From assembly GCF_036860695.1 (NCBI RefSeq), contig NZ_JAYKGJ010000002.1, positions 378,001-442,000 on the forward strand: 64,000 nucleotides of DNA, read 5' to 3'. This DNA is from Rosettibacter firmus (GTDB lineage Bacteria > Bacteroidota > Ignavibacteria > Ignavibacteriales > Melioribacteraceae). The translations under genes and the position numbers were made by a program. The first letter of the stretch is position 1. Each line of letters begins with the position of its first letter. This document shows positions 54,539 to 63,019 of the stretch, piece after piece. The notes beneath the pieces were generated by a model. It saw only the letters and a list, made by a program, of their open reading frames with translations, was not told the DNA's origin and did not search any database.

Positions 54539-55291
54539 TTATTTGAATAAACCTGCTTCTGCAACACGCCATATTTTTTGACATGGAAATTTATTTTCAT
54601 AAAGTGCTCTTCCAATAATAACAGAATCAACATATCCTTCTGTTTCTCTTTGCAATTTAATTAAATCCTGATAACCACTTATACCTCCAGAGTGTGTTAC
54701 TTTACATTCGGTAATTTCAGCTATTCTTTTAGAAAGTTCTATATTCGGTCCAAGCAACATTCCATTTCTTCTAACATCAGTAACAATGTACCTTTTAGCA
54801 CCAAGTTGTTTTAAAATTCGAGCATAGTCATAAGCATTGACGCCAGTAAAAACTCTTCTGCCCCTTGTAATAACTTCTCCTTCTATTACGTCAATGGCGG
54901 CAACAACTCTATTTGGTGTAAATGTTTCAAGAATTTTAGTGAATTCTTTTGGATTTTCAAAAGCAAGTGTTCCTATCACTATTCTTGCTACACCTAAATC
55001 AAATGCAATTCGGGCATCTTCTAAGTTTCTGATACCTCCACCAAGTTCTACTGGAATAATTACTGCTTCACATATTTTTCTTATGATCTCGTGGTTAACG
55101 TGAGAATGTTCCCATGCAGAATTAAAGTCTACAACATGCAGGCATTTTGCATTTTCTGATCGCCAGATTAATGCCATTTCAACAGGATCATTTCCATAAG
55201 AAGGACAATTTAATTCTGGTATTCCCTGAACTACTCTAACAGTTTTTCCATCTTGAATATCTATTGAAGGAATAACTAATAATTTAGCCAT
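54539..55291 (-). CDS. hisA: HisA-like phosphoribosyl isomerase
   Basis: TIM-barrel isomerase of the HisA/HisF family, 250 residues. The first catalytic Asp is in LLVIPSIDIQDGKTVRVVQG and the second in VVAAIDVIEGEVITRGRRVF; GGGIRNLEDARIAFDLGVAR and THSGGISGYQDLIKL are the two phosphate-binding loops. This matches ProFAR isomerase. No other his gene is nearby; the gene overlaps the acyl-CoA dehydrogenase gene by 8 bp. The trp operon in this window has its own trpF, so a bifunctional PriA role is not needed. A paralogue with another role is possible. Confidence 0.85.
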   Translation of the reverse strand: MAKLLVIPSIDIQDGKTVRVVQGIPELNCPSYGNDPVEMALIWRSENAKCLHVVDFNSAWEHSHVNHEIIRKICEAVIIPVELGGGIRNLEDARIAFDLGVARIVIGTLAFENPKEFTKILETFTPNRVVAAIDVIEGEVITRGRRVFTGVNAYDYARILKQLGAKRYIVTDVRRNGMLLGPNIELSKRIAEITECKVTHSGGISGYQDLIKLQRETEGYVDSVIIGRALYENKFPCQKIWRVAEAGLFK

Positions 55292-56435
55292 CGAATTTCC
55301 ATTTACCTTGATTTTTAATTGTTTTTCTGCTGATTATTAATTTTTGTATTTCACTTGTTCCTTCGAATATTTTAAGTATTCTTACATCTCTATAAAATCT
55401 TTCTATTGGTAATTCACTTGAATAACCCATTGCTCCATGTATTTGAACAGCCATATCAGCAATTTCTTTTACTGCTTCCGAACAATATAATTTTACAATT
55501 GCAGCATCTTGACTTATATCGAGTCCCTGATCATATTTTTCAGCTGCACGATATAAGATACTTTCCATTAAATAAATTTTTGTGGTCATCTCAGCAATCA
55601 TAAATTCAATAGCTTCAAATTGAGAAATTGGCTTGTCAAACTGAACTCTTTGATTTGCAAATTGAACAGAGAGTTCAAGTAATTCTTTAGCAGCACCTAC
55701 ACTGCAAGCTCCTATTGTTAATCTCCCTGCATCTAAAGTTTTCATTGCAATAATAAAACCTCTTCCTTCCTGACCAATAATATTTTCTTCGGGAACTTCT
55801 ACATCATTAAATCTTATTGCATTTGTAACACTACCTCTAATCCCAAGCTTTTTTTCATTATGACCAACTTCCACTCCCTGAAAATTTTTTTCAACTACAA
55901 ATCCTGTAATTCCTTTCTCTGTTCTTGCAAAAACAGAAAATATATCTGCTATTGCTCCGTTTGTTATCCATAATTTTTCACCATTTATTATCCATTTCCC
56001 ATTTTTTTTAGTAGCAGTAGTTTTAAGATTAAAAGAATCAGAACCTGCCTGAGCTTCTGTTAAACAAAATGCAGCAATTTTTTCTCCAGAAGTAAGTTGT
56101 GGTAAATATTTTTGTTTAAGTTCTTCAGAACCACCAACGTATATTGCATTGGTTCCTATTGATTGATGAGCTCCAATAAAAGTAGCAGTAGCACCACATC
56201 CTCTTGAAATCTCTTCTTGAGCAACGCAATAACCTACCATTCCAAAACCACCACCACCATATTTTTCGGGGAATGCTGTACCTAATAATCCTAAATTTGC
56301 AATTTTTTTGATTAATTCATCTGGTATATATTCTTGTTCATCAATTAATCTGGCAAGAGGTTTAATTTCTGCATTTGTAAAATCTCTTACCAGTTTACGC
56401 AGCATTTCATGTTCTTCTCGAAATTTTAGTAACAT
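55284..56435 (-). CDS. Acyl-CoA dehydrogenase
   Basis: FAD enzyme that oxidises acyl-CoA to enoyl-CoA and passes electrons to ETF. 383 residues, full length. N-terminal helices (FTNAEIKPLARLIDEQ), FAD-binding beta domain (AAFCLTEAQAGSDSFNLKTT, INGEKLWITNGAIADIFSVF), and C-terminal helices (GRLTIGACSVGAAKELLELS, QIHGAMGYSSELPIERFYRD) are all present. The likely catalytic base is Glu358 in KIFEGTSEIQKL. It resembles short/branched-chain dehydrogenases; chain length cannot be read. No ribosome site is evident. A possible electron acceptor module lies 2 kb away at 58419. Confidence 0.94.
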   Translation of the reverse strand: MLLKFREEHEMLRKLVRDFTNAEIKPLARLIDEQEYIPDELIKKIANLGLLGTAFPEKYGGGGFGMVGYCVAQEEISRGCGATATFIGAHQSIGTNAIYVGGSEELKQKYLPQLTSGEKIAAFCLTEAQAGSDSFNLKTTATKKNGKWIINGEKLWITNGAIADIFSVFARTEKGITGFVVEKNFQGVEVGHNEKKLGIRGSVTNAIRFNDVEVPEENIIGQEGRGFIIAMKTLDAGRLTIGACSVGAAKELLELSVQFANQRVQFDKPISQFEAIEFMIAEMTTKIYLMESILYRAAEKYDQGLDISQDAAIVKLYCSEAVKEIADMAVQIHGAMGYSSELPIERFYRDVRILKIFEGTSEIQKLIISRKTIKNQGKWKFDG

Positions 56436-56539
56436 AGTAAAATTTTATGATTAGTTAATTGTAAAATAAATAAATGGATTCTAAAATAAAATTAATTATG
56501 TTTTTAATAGTTATTCAATGGAAGGATAATTAGAAGAGA

Positions 56540-56827
56540 TTAAACTGCTTGAGATGTTTCTACTGCAAACATTTTGTATTGTTTATATAATGCAACTGCA
56601 TCTTCGAAACTAAATCGTGTTCTTATGAGAAAACTTTCATCTCGTTTTTTAAGAGGTGGTTCTGGTTCCCATTCTAAATTGGAATTTAAAACTGTATTAT
56701 TTTCTGTATTTACAATTGCCCATTTAGCTACACCATTCTTGTTGGATTTCATTACCAAATGGATTTTGCCCTCTAATCCAAATCTCATTGCTACATCAAA
56801 CCATTTTGCTTTTTCTTCAATAGTCAT
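56540..56827 (-). CDS. Small conserved-looking protein of unknown function
   Basis: 95 residues, no signal peptide or membrane segment. It begins with a helix (TIEEKAKWFDVAMRFGLEGK), continues with beta-like segments (IHLVMKSNKNGVAKWAIVNT, TVLNSNLEWEPEPPLKKRDE) and ends with a helix (SFEDAVALYKQYKMFA). Codon composition resembles its neighbours and it is free of overlapping genes on the same strand, so I take it as real. I do not recognise the family. It stands alone, 104 bp upstream of the acyl-CoA dehydrogenase gene. Confidence 0.6.
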   Translation of the reverse strand: MTIEEKAKWFDVAMRFGLEGKIHLVMKSNKNGVAKWAIVNTENNTVLNSNLEWEPEPPLKKRDESFLIRTRFSFEDAVALYKQYKMFAVETSQAV

Positions 56828-56953
56828 TTTTTAATATTTGCTAATTTTTCTAATTTATAATCGTATAAAAAAAGGAAAGTTTTAGTGTCTATTAAAATTA
56901 AATTTAGTGAGTTCAATCATAGAAAATTTCCTTTATTTGATTTTATATATTTC

Positions 56954-56985
56954 TTGACTTTCCAATCACTTATCTTCATATTTCG
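56954..56985 (+). promoter_or_regulatory. Possible promoter of the hydrolase-bioY genes
   Basis: TTGACT (56954-56959), a 17-bp spacer, then CATATTTC (56977-56984), two mismatches from the TATATTTG of the trp promoter. The ATG at 56992 is 7 bp further, so the transcript would have little or no 5' leader; no Shine-Dalgarno is seen. Confidence 0.4.
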
Positions 56986-56991
56986 CATAAT

Positions 56992-57822
56992 ATGATTAAA
57001 AATTTTACTTATACAGCTTCTGATAATGAAATCATTACCATTACTGCTTATATAAATGATAATTTATTTAATGGTAATGCAATTATTTTTGTACATGGGT
57101 TTAAAGGTTTTAAAGATTGGGGCTTTGTTCCATACTTGGGAAATTATTTCGCAGATAAAGGTTTTTTAACTATTACTTTTAATTTTTCTCATAACGGCAT
57201 TGGGAAAAATTTAAATGAGTTTACAGAGTTAGATAAATTTTCAAAAAATACAATTTCTCGTGAAGTTAGAGAATTAAATGAAATTACAGATGCATTATAT
57301 GATGATTTCTTTAATCTTAATTTCAAAGGAAAAGTTGGTTATATTGGACATAGCAGAGGGGGAGCTATTGCGATTTTAAATGCATCAAAAAGGACTGATA
57401 TAAGTTGTGTAAGTTTATGGGCTTCGATTTCTCATTTTAATAGATATACTCAACATCAAATAGAAGAATGGCGAAAAAAAGGTTATCTTGAAGTCTTAAA
57501 TACTCGTACAAAACAAATTATGAAACTTGATATTGCTCTATTGAACGATATTGAAAAAAATGCAGATGAATTAAATATTAAAAAGGCGATAGAAAATTTC
57601 AAAAAACCTTTATTAATTGTTCATGGCAATCAAGATATGGTTGTTCCTGTAAAAGAAGCACAACAATTATATGAATGGTCAGACAAAGCTCACACAGAAT
57701 TTTTCAAGATTTATGGTACGGGGCACACATTTGATATTGTTCATCCTTTTAATGGTATTAATGAAAAGTTTAAAAAAGTCTTAGAAATAACTTCTAAATT
57801 TTTTATCAATAATCTTAAATAA
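56992..57822 (+). CDS. Alpha/beta hydrolase
   Basis: 276-residue serine hydrolase without signal peptide. The oxyanion region is IIFVHGFKGFKDWGFVPYLG; the nucleophile is Ser121 in YIGHSRGGAIAI; the acid is Asp215 in VHGNQDMVVPV; the His is His245 in YGTGHTFDI. The fold resembles acyl/dienelactone-type hydrolases of the COG1073 kind. Substrate unknown. It is followed after 11 bp by bioY, which raises the thought of a BioH-like esterase, but sequence motifs do not specifically support that. Confidence 0.9.
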   Translation: MIKNFTYTASDNEIITITAYINDNLFNGNAIIFVHGFKGFKDWGFVPYLGNYFADKGFLTITFNFSHNGIGKNLNEFTELDKFSKNTISREVRELNEITDALYDDFFNLNFKGKVGYIGHSRGGAIAILNASKRTDISCVSLWASISHFNRYTQHQIEEWRKKGYLEVLNTRTKQIMKLDIALLNDIEKNADELNIKKAIENFKKPLLIVHGNQDMVVPVKEAQQLYEWSDKAHTEFFKIYGTGHTFDIVHPFNGINEKFKKVLEITSKFFINNLK

Positions 57823-57833
57823 ACAGGTGAATT

Positions 57834-58391
57834 ATGAATTCAAAAGAAACAGTTAAAATCTCAGTTAACATAATTGATAAAATTAAATCCAGAGAAATTT
57901 TAGGAATAATCTCATTTTCATTATTAATGTCTATTAGTGCACAAATTATTATACCTGTTCAACCTGTACCTTTTACACTTCAGACTATGATTGTACTTTT
58001 ATCGGGTGCTTTTTTAGGTTCAAGAAATGGATTTATAAGCCAGATAATTTATTTATTCATGGGAATTTTAGGATTACCAGTTTTTGCAGGATTTAGTTCG
58101 GGTATTTTTAAATTATTTGGTCCAACTGGAGGATATTTGTTATCATTTCCATTTGCAGCATTTTTAGTTGGTTATTTGGTTGAAAAGAAAAATTCTAATC
58201 TCATATTATTAATGTCTTTTATCCTTGGAGAGTTAATAATTCTTCTTGGAGGTGCTTCATATTTAAATTTATTTTTTAATGGGAATCTTAAACAAACATT
58301 GTTTCATGGGGTCTTTATATTTTCTCTATGGGATATAATTAAAATTATTGCAGCCTTTAGTATTTATAAAGCTCTTAAAATAAAAAAATAA
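57834..58391 (+). CDS. bioY: Biotin transporter BioY
   Basis: Membrane S-component of an energy-coupling-factor type biotin importer, 185 residues with about six hydrophobic helices. Signature segments: AQIIIPVQPVPFTLQTMIVL, GAFLGSRNGFISQIIYLFMG, GLPVFAGFSSGIFKLFGPTG and GYLLSFPFAAFLVGYLVEKK. These are the BioY hallmarks for biotin binding. No ecfA/T genes are adjacent, so it works with a shared module encoded elsewhere or alone. AGGTG precedes the ATG. Confidence 0.95.
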   Translation: MNSKETVKISVNIIDKIKSREILGIISFSLLMSISAQIIIPVQPVPFTLQTMIVLLSGAFLGSRNGFISQIIYLFMGILGLPVFAGFSSGIFKLFGPTGGYLLSFPFAAFLVGYLVEKKNSNLILLMSFILGELIILLGGASYLNLFFNGNLKQTLFHGVFIFSLWDIIKIIAAFSIYKALKIKK

Positions 58392-58418
58392 TCTCATAAT
58401 AATTTTTTGGATTAAAAA

Positions 58419-60419
58419 ATGAGCACTAAAAATGTTGTTTTTATAATTGTATTTATTAGTGCATTAACACTATTTGTTTTTAATGTTAGAAAAATTATTT
58501 CTTACATTTTATTAGGAAATAAAGATAATAGATTTCATAAGCCCTTAGAACGAATTAAGAATGTATTGACCATTGCTTTCGCACAATCTAAATTATTAAG
58601 AGAACCTGTTGCAGGGACAATTCATTTTTTTATTTTCTGGGGATTCATAATCTTTCTATTTGCTGTTGTTGAATCAATAGTTCAAGGATTTTATTCACCT
58701 TTCAGCTGGGAATTTTTAGGTTCGTTTTATCGAATTATATCATTTATTCAGGATTTATTTGGATTACTTATAATTATTTCTGTATTGGTAGCACTTTATC
58801 GAAGGTTTATCAAGAAAGTTCCTCGATTGAATGTTGGGAAGGAAGGCAATTTAGATGCTGCAATAATTTTGTTATTGATTTTTGGTGTTGTTTTATCGAT
58901 GTATGGACAAAATTCTGCTTTTATTGCAAAAAACAATTTTGTGCTATCATCTAACGAATTAAGACCTATTTCATTTTATCTAAGTAAATATTTATTTGCA
59001 AACTCAAATCAAATTTCTCCATTATGTTACGAAGTTTGCTGGTGGGTTCATATTTTACTGATTTTTAGTTTCTTGAACTTTCTACCATATTCAAAACATT
59101 TTCATGTAATTTCATCAATACCAAATGTTTATTTTTCAAAACTCAAGAATGAGAAATATGTTTTAAAAAAAATAAATCTTGAAGATGAAAATGTAGAACA
59201 GTATGGAGCAGCAGACTTTGAACACTTGAGCTGGAAACAAATTCTTGATGGATTTGCCTGTACAGAGTGCGGAAGATGTACAGCAAGTTGTCCTGCATCT
59301 ATTACAGGCAAAAAGTTATCTCCTCGAGAAATAATTAAAAATATTAGATATCGAACAGAAGAAAAAGCTCCTCTATTATTTAAAGGATTAAATGATGATG
59401 AAACTTTTTCTAAAACTTTAATTCATAATTATATATTGGACGAAGAAATATGGGCTTGTACAACATGTGGTGCTTGTGTTAATGAATGTCCAGTAATGAT
59501 TGAACATGTAGACTCGATAGTTGATTTTAGAAGAAATCTTGTTTTAATGGAATCAAACTTTCCACCTGAATTAAATTCACTGTTCAAAAATTTAGAGACA
59601 AATTTTAATCCATGGGCATTTAATGCTCAGGATAGAGCGAATTGGTCAGAAGGAATGAATATTAAAACGATGGCAGAAGATTCAAATTGTGAAATTTTAT
59701 TCTGGGTTGGATGTGCTGGCTCGTTTGATGCTCGATATCAAAAAGTGACAAAATCAATTGCAAAATTGATGCAAAATGCAAATATTGATTTTAGAATTCT
59801 TGGAATTGAAGAAAAATGCACGGGTGATTTACCACGAAGATTGGGAAATGAATATTTAGCTCAAATGTTAATTCAAGAAAATGTAGAAACATTGAATAAG
59901 TATAATGTCAAAAAAATTGTTACAGGCTGTCCACATTGTTTTAATATATTAAAAAATGAATATCCACAATTTGGTGGAAACTATGAAGTAATTCATCATA
60001 CTGATTTAATCAAAGAATTATTAAAATCAGGGAGATTAAAACTGAAGAATGAATCATTAATGCAAAAGATTACTTATCACGATTCATGCTACCTTGGACG
60101 TTATAATAATATTTATGATTCACCAAGAGAATCTTTGAAAATGGTTAACAATATTGAATTAGTTGAAATGAAAAGAAGTAAAGATAAAGGATTTTGTTGT
60201 GGTGCTGGGGGTGGTAGAATGTTTCTCGAAGAAACAGAAGGTAAACGAATAAATGAACATCGTACATTAGAAGCAATTGAAACAAATGCAAATGTTATTG
60301 CTTCTGCTTGTCCATTCTGTATGACTATGTTAACTGATGGATTAAAATCATTTAATAAATCAGAAGAAATTGCAGTAAAAGATGTTTCTGAAATTATTCT
60401 TGAACACTTAAATAATTAA
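58419..60419 (+). CDS. Membrane Fe-S oxidoreductase (HdrD/GlcF-like, EMO-type architecture)
   Basis: 666 residues. The first ~240 are membrane helices like the NarI gamma subunit (IHFFIFWGFIIFLFAVVESI, VCWWVHILLIFSFLNFLPYS) with His residues that could hold haem b. Two 4Fe-4S sites follow: C281/C284/C287/C291 (CTECGRCTASCP) and C347/C350/C353/C357 (CTTCGACVNECP). The C-terminal half has two CCG domains (WVGCAGSFDARYQKV with VTGCPHCFNIL; YHDSCYLGRYNNIYDSPRE with GFCCGAGGGRMF and SACPFCMTML). This layout matches ETF:menaquinone oxidoreductases (DUF224 type) as well as HdrDE-like proteins. With an acyl-CoA dehydrogenase nearby, the ETF role is attractive but unproven. Confidence 0.88.
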   Translation: MSTKNVVFIIVFISALTLFVFNVRKIISYILLGNKDNRFHKPLERIKNVLTIAFAQSKLLREPVAGTIHFFIFWGFIIFLFAVVESIVQGFYSPFSWEFLGSFYRIISFIQDLFGLLIIISVLVALYRRFIKKVPRLNVGKEGNLDAAIILLLIFGVVLSMYGQNSAFIAKNNFVLSSNELRPISFYLSKYLFANSNQISPLCYEVCWWVHILLIFSFLNFLPYSKHFHVISSIPNVYFSKLKNEKYVLKKINLEDENVEQYGAADFEHLSWKQILDGFACTECGRCTASCPASITGKKLSPREIIKNIRYRTEEKAPLLFKGLNDDETFSKTLIHNYILDEEIWACTTCGACVNECPVMIEHVDSIVDFRRNLVLMESNFPPELNSLFKNLETNFNPWAFNAQDRANWSEGMNIKTMAEDSNCEILFWVGCAGSFDARYQKVTKSIAKLMQNANIDFRILGIEEKCTGDLPRRLGNEYLAQMLIQENVETLNKYNVKKIVTGCPHCFNILKNEYPQFGGNYEVIHHTDLIKELLKSGRLKLKNESLMQKITYHDSCYLGRYNNIYDSPRESLKMVNNIELVEMKRSKDKGFCCGAGGGRMFLEETEGKRINEHRTLEAIETNANVIASACPFCMTMLTDGLKSFNKSEEIAVKDVSEIILEHLNN

Positions 60420-60438
60420 TTAAAATATGGAGGTATAC

Positions 60439-60633
60439 ATGCAAAAGTATCAAAATCTAGTAGAATTTGTAAAAAGTTTAGAAGCTGATGTTGTTAAGTT
60501 TTATGAAAAAGGTCAGGCTGCTGCTGGTACACGCCTGAGAAAAGGTTTAAGTGAGTTGAAAAGGATGGCTCAAGAAATTAGAAATGAAGTACAGGAAATT
60601 AAAGCACAACGAAAAGCTCCTAAAAGCGAATAA
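60439..60633 (+). CDS. Histone H1-like protein (Hc1 family)
   Basis: Small basic helical protein. The frame opens at 60427, but GGAGG at 60429-60433 is spaced for the ATG at 60439, giving 64 residues (MQKYQNLVEFVKSLEADVVK). The segment FYEKGQAAAGTRLRKGLSEL followed by KRMAQEIRNEVQEIK is typical of the Hc1/histone H1-like proteins common in Bacteroidota; a Lys/Arg-rich tail (AQRKAPKSE) is short here. Likely a nucleoid-associated DNA-binding protein. It has its own terminator. Confidence 0.85.
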   Translation: MQKYQNLVEFVKSLEADVVKFYEKGQAAAGTRLRKGLSELKRMAQEIRNEVQEIKAQRKAPKSE

Positions 60634-60643
60634 TGATATATTA

Positions 60644-60671
60644 AAGGCTGGATATTTGTCCAGCCTTCTTT
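60644..60671 (+). terminator. Intrinsic terminator after the Hc1-like gene
   Basis: AAGGCTGGA (60644-60652) pairs exactly with TCCAGCCTT (60659-60667) around a six-base loop, followed by CTTTT. It lies 10 bp after the stop and ends at the next gene's ATG (60673), which therefore has no room for a ribosome site on a separate transcript. Confidence 0.85.
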
Positions 60672-60672
60672 T

Positions 60673-61800
60673 ATGAAATTGACGGTCATAAAATTTATAC
60701 TAACTGTTATATTAATAGCATTTTACTCTTATCTATTCGAACATCCAAATTATAAAACAAATACATCCTTTCCTGATTCTATCTCGACTGTCAATCTCAC
60801 TTTTGTAGGTGATATTATGTGTCACCTGCCTGAAATTAAAGCTGCACAAATAGAGAAAGATAGTTTCGATTTTAAACCTGTTTTTCAATATGTTAAAAAA
60901 TATCTCGATACTTCTGATATTACATTTGGTAATCTTGAAACAGTAATTGGAAAACAGAAAGATAATTATAAAGGTTATCCACTATTTAATTCACCACCAG
61001 AATTATTAGAAGCATTGAAGTATGCTGGTTTTGATTTTTTATTTACTTCTAATAATCACGCATTTGACCAGGGCTATAATGGTTTAAAAAGAACATTAAA
61101 TGCAATAAAAGAAAATGGGATGCAAGCTGCAGGAACATATGTTTCTAAAGACGATTATGACTCGCTTCTTATTATTTTTAAAAATAATATTAAGATTGGT
61201 ATACTTGCTTATACTTACGACTTAAATCTAAAATTGAAAAAAGAACATAAATACTGCATAAAATTTCTTGATACTCTCTTAATTAAAGATGAAATAAGGA
61301 AACTCAAAGAAAAAGGGGCTGAGATTGTTATAGTTTATTTTCACTTTGGAGATGAATATAAAAGGAAGGTATCAAATTATCAGAAGAAAATAGTTAATAA
61401 AACAATTGAGTATGGGGCTGATTTAATTATTGGAAGCCATCCACATGTTGTCCAACCGATGAAGCTTTTATCTTCAAACAAAAGCAAAATAAAAAAAGTT
61501 TTTGTGGCTTATTCATTAGGGAATTTTCTTTCGAACCAGCGATGGCGTTATTCTGATTCGGGTGTAATCCTTAATGTTGTTATTAAAAAGAATAATCAAA
61601 GTAAAGAAATAAATTTTGAAAATATTTCAATCATTCCCACCTGGGTATACAAAAGTAAATTTAATAATCGAGATAATTTTTTGATTGTCCCATCTGATTC
61701 TACACTAATTAAGAACTTATCTTTTTTATCTAATGTTGATAAGATGAAAATTTTAAGAGCATATAATGATGTAATGGAAATGTATTCCTGCACAAAGTAA
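60673..61800 (+). CDS. CapA-family protein (PGA_cap metallophosphoesterase-like)
   Basis: 375 residues with an N-terminal membrane anchor (FILTVILIAFYSYLF). The CapA fold is marked by TFVGDIMCHLPEI, ITFGNLETVIG, FTSNNHAFDQGYNGL, VIVYFHFGDEYKRK, LIIGSHPHVVQPMKL and VAYSLGNFLSNQ; the Asp, His and Asn residues are those expected for metal binding. CapA proteins belong to poly-gamma-glutamate capsule synthesis, but stand-alone homologues are widespread and of uncertain role. No capBC genes are seen here. Confidence 0.9.
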   Translation: MKLTVIKFILTVILIAFYSYLFEHPNYKTNTSFPDSISTVNLTFVGDIMCHLPEIKAAQIEKDSFDFKPVFQYVKKYLDTSDITFGNLETVIGKQKDNYKGYPLFNSPPELLEALKYAGFDFLFTSNNHAFDQGYNGLKRTLNAIKENGMQAAGTYVSKDDYDSLLIIFKNNIKIGILAYTYDLNLKLKKEHKYCIKFLDTLLIKDEIRKLKEKGAEIVIVYFHFGDEYKRKVSNYQKKIVNKTIEYGADLIIGSHPHVVQPMKLLSSNKSKIKKVFVAYSLGNFLSNQRWRYSDSGVILNVVIKKNNQSKEINFENISIIPTWVYKSKFNNRDNFLIVPSDSTLIKNLSFLSNVDKMKILRAYNDVMEMYSCTK

Positions 61801-61844
61801 TTATTTAATGATTTATTATTTTTGAAAGGTTGGATAGGTTTAAT

Positions 61845-63017
61845 ATGAAAAATAAAGCATCACTCACAGTAATTTTCGTTACAATCTTTATAGATTTAAT
61901 GGGTTTTGGAATTTTAATTCCATTATTACCAACTTTTGCAAGTAAAGAATTAGGAATTTCAGATTTTGGAATTGGGATTATAGTAGCTGCATTTTCGTTA
62001 ATGCAATTTATATTTAATCCTTTTCTTGGAAATCTGTCTGATTCTATTGGAAGAAAGCCAATTATTGCAATAACATTATTATTGACGTCTATTTCATATA
62101 TTATTTTTAGCTTTGCAAATTCATTTGGTGTTTTAATTTTATCAAGAATGTTAGCTGGAATAGGTGGAAGTAATATTGGAGTAGCACAGGCATATATTGC
62201 AGATATAACACAACCTGAAGAAAGATTAAAAGGAATGAGTATTATCGGTATTGCATTTGGACTTGGTTTTGTATTCGGTCCTTTGATTGGTGCCTTAATT
62301 TCAGTATATGGATATTCAGTTGCAGGATTAATTAGTGCAACTTTTTCGTTTACTGCATTTTTATTTGCTTTAATAATATTACCTGAATCAAATATAAGAA
62401 CTGGTAAAAAAAATAAATTGGAAATTAAGTTATTCGATATAAACAATATTAAAAAAGTTATAAGAACATCAAAAGTGAATTTGTTGATTTTTATTTTCTT
62501 CATAATAATTTTTTCAATAGCAAATTTGTATGGTACATTTGCATTGATCGGATATAAACTTTATCATTTCACAGATCGACAGAATGGGATTTTATTTGGT
62601 ACTATGGGAATTATAGGTGCAGCAGTTCAAGGTGGTTTGATGAAATTAATTAAAGATAAAATTTCTGAACGAAAGCTTTTATTAATTGGACTGGCTTTTA
62701 TGATTGCAGGTTTGGCTGGTATTCCGTATGGTATAAATTTTCTGGGAGTAATTATTATTGTAATTATTTTATCGATTGGAACCGGAATATTACAACCTTT
62801 GCTATTAAGTCTAATATCAAAATTTACAAATCAAAATGAACAGGGGATAGTTCTTGGAATCAATCAATCTTTTTCTGCTTTGGCAAGAGTCTTAGGTCCA
62901 CTCTGGGGTGGATTTTCTTTTAATTATTTGGGTTATAAAGCTCCTTTTCTTACCGGAGCTATCTTTACTTTTTTTATATTAGTAATTGTGATTTTTTATA
63001 TGAAAGAATTTGAATAA
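61845..63017 (+). CDS. MFS transporter (drug:H+ antiporter type)
   Basis: 390 residues from the ATG at 61845; a TTG at 61830 is also in frame. About twelve membrane helices. Motif A is GNLSDSIGRKP between helices 2 and 3; the opening IFVTIFIDLMGFGILIPLLP is typical of TetA-like/12-TM antiporters, and GIAFGLGFVFGPLIGALIS contains the motif C-like GxxxGPxxG pattern of exporters. Substrate unknown. The 3' end is 2 bp before the dus gene. Confidence 0.9.
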   Translation: MKNKASLTVIFVTIFIDLMGFGILIPLLPTFASKELGISDFGIGIIVAAFSLMQFIFNPFLGNLSDSIGRKPIIAITLLLTSISYIIFSFANSFGVLILSRMLAGIGGSNIGVAQAYIADITQPEERLKGMSIIGIAFGLGFVFGPLIGALISVYGYSVAGLISATFSFTAFLFALIILPESNIRTGKKNKLEIKLFDINNIKKVIRTSKVNLLIFIFFIIIFSIANLYGTFALIGYKLYHFTDRQNGILFGTMGIIGAAVQGGLMKLIKDKISERKLLLIGLAFMIAGLAGIPYGINFLGVIIIVIILSIGTGILQPLLLSLISKFTNQNEQGIVLGINQSFSALARVLGPLWGGFSFNYLGYKAPFLTGAIFTFFILVIVIFYMKEFE

Positions 63018-63019
63018 AA

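Noticed and set aside
56992-57822. Calling the alpha/beta hydrolase BioH because it precedes bioY
   Set aside because: The motifs fit a generic COG1073-like hydrolase; no feature specific to BioH is seen and no other biotin synthesis gene is adjacent.
61805-62503. Long open frame (232 codons) on the - strand
   Set aside because: It is antisense to the MFS transporter gene; its protein has no coherent family pattern and mirrors the hydrophobic codons of the real gene.
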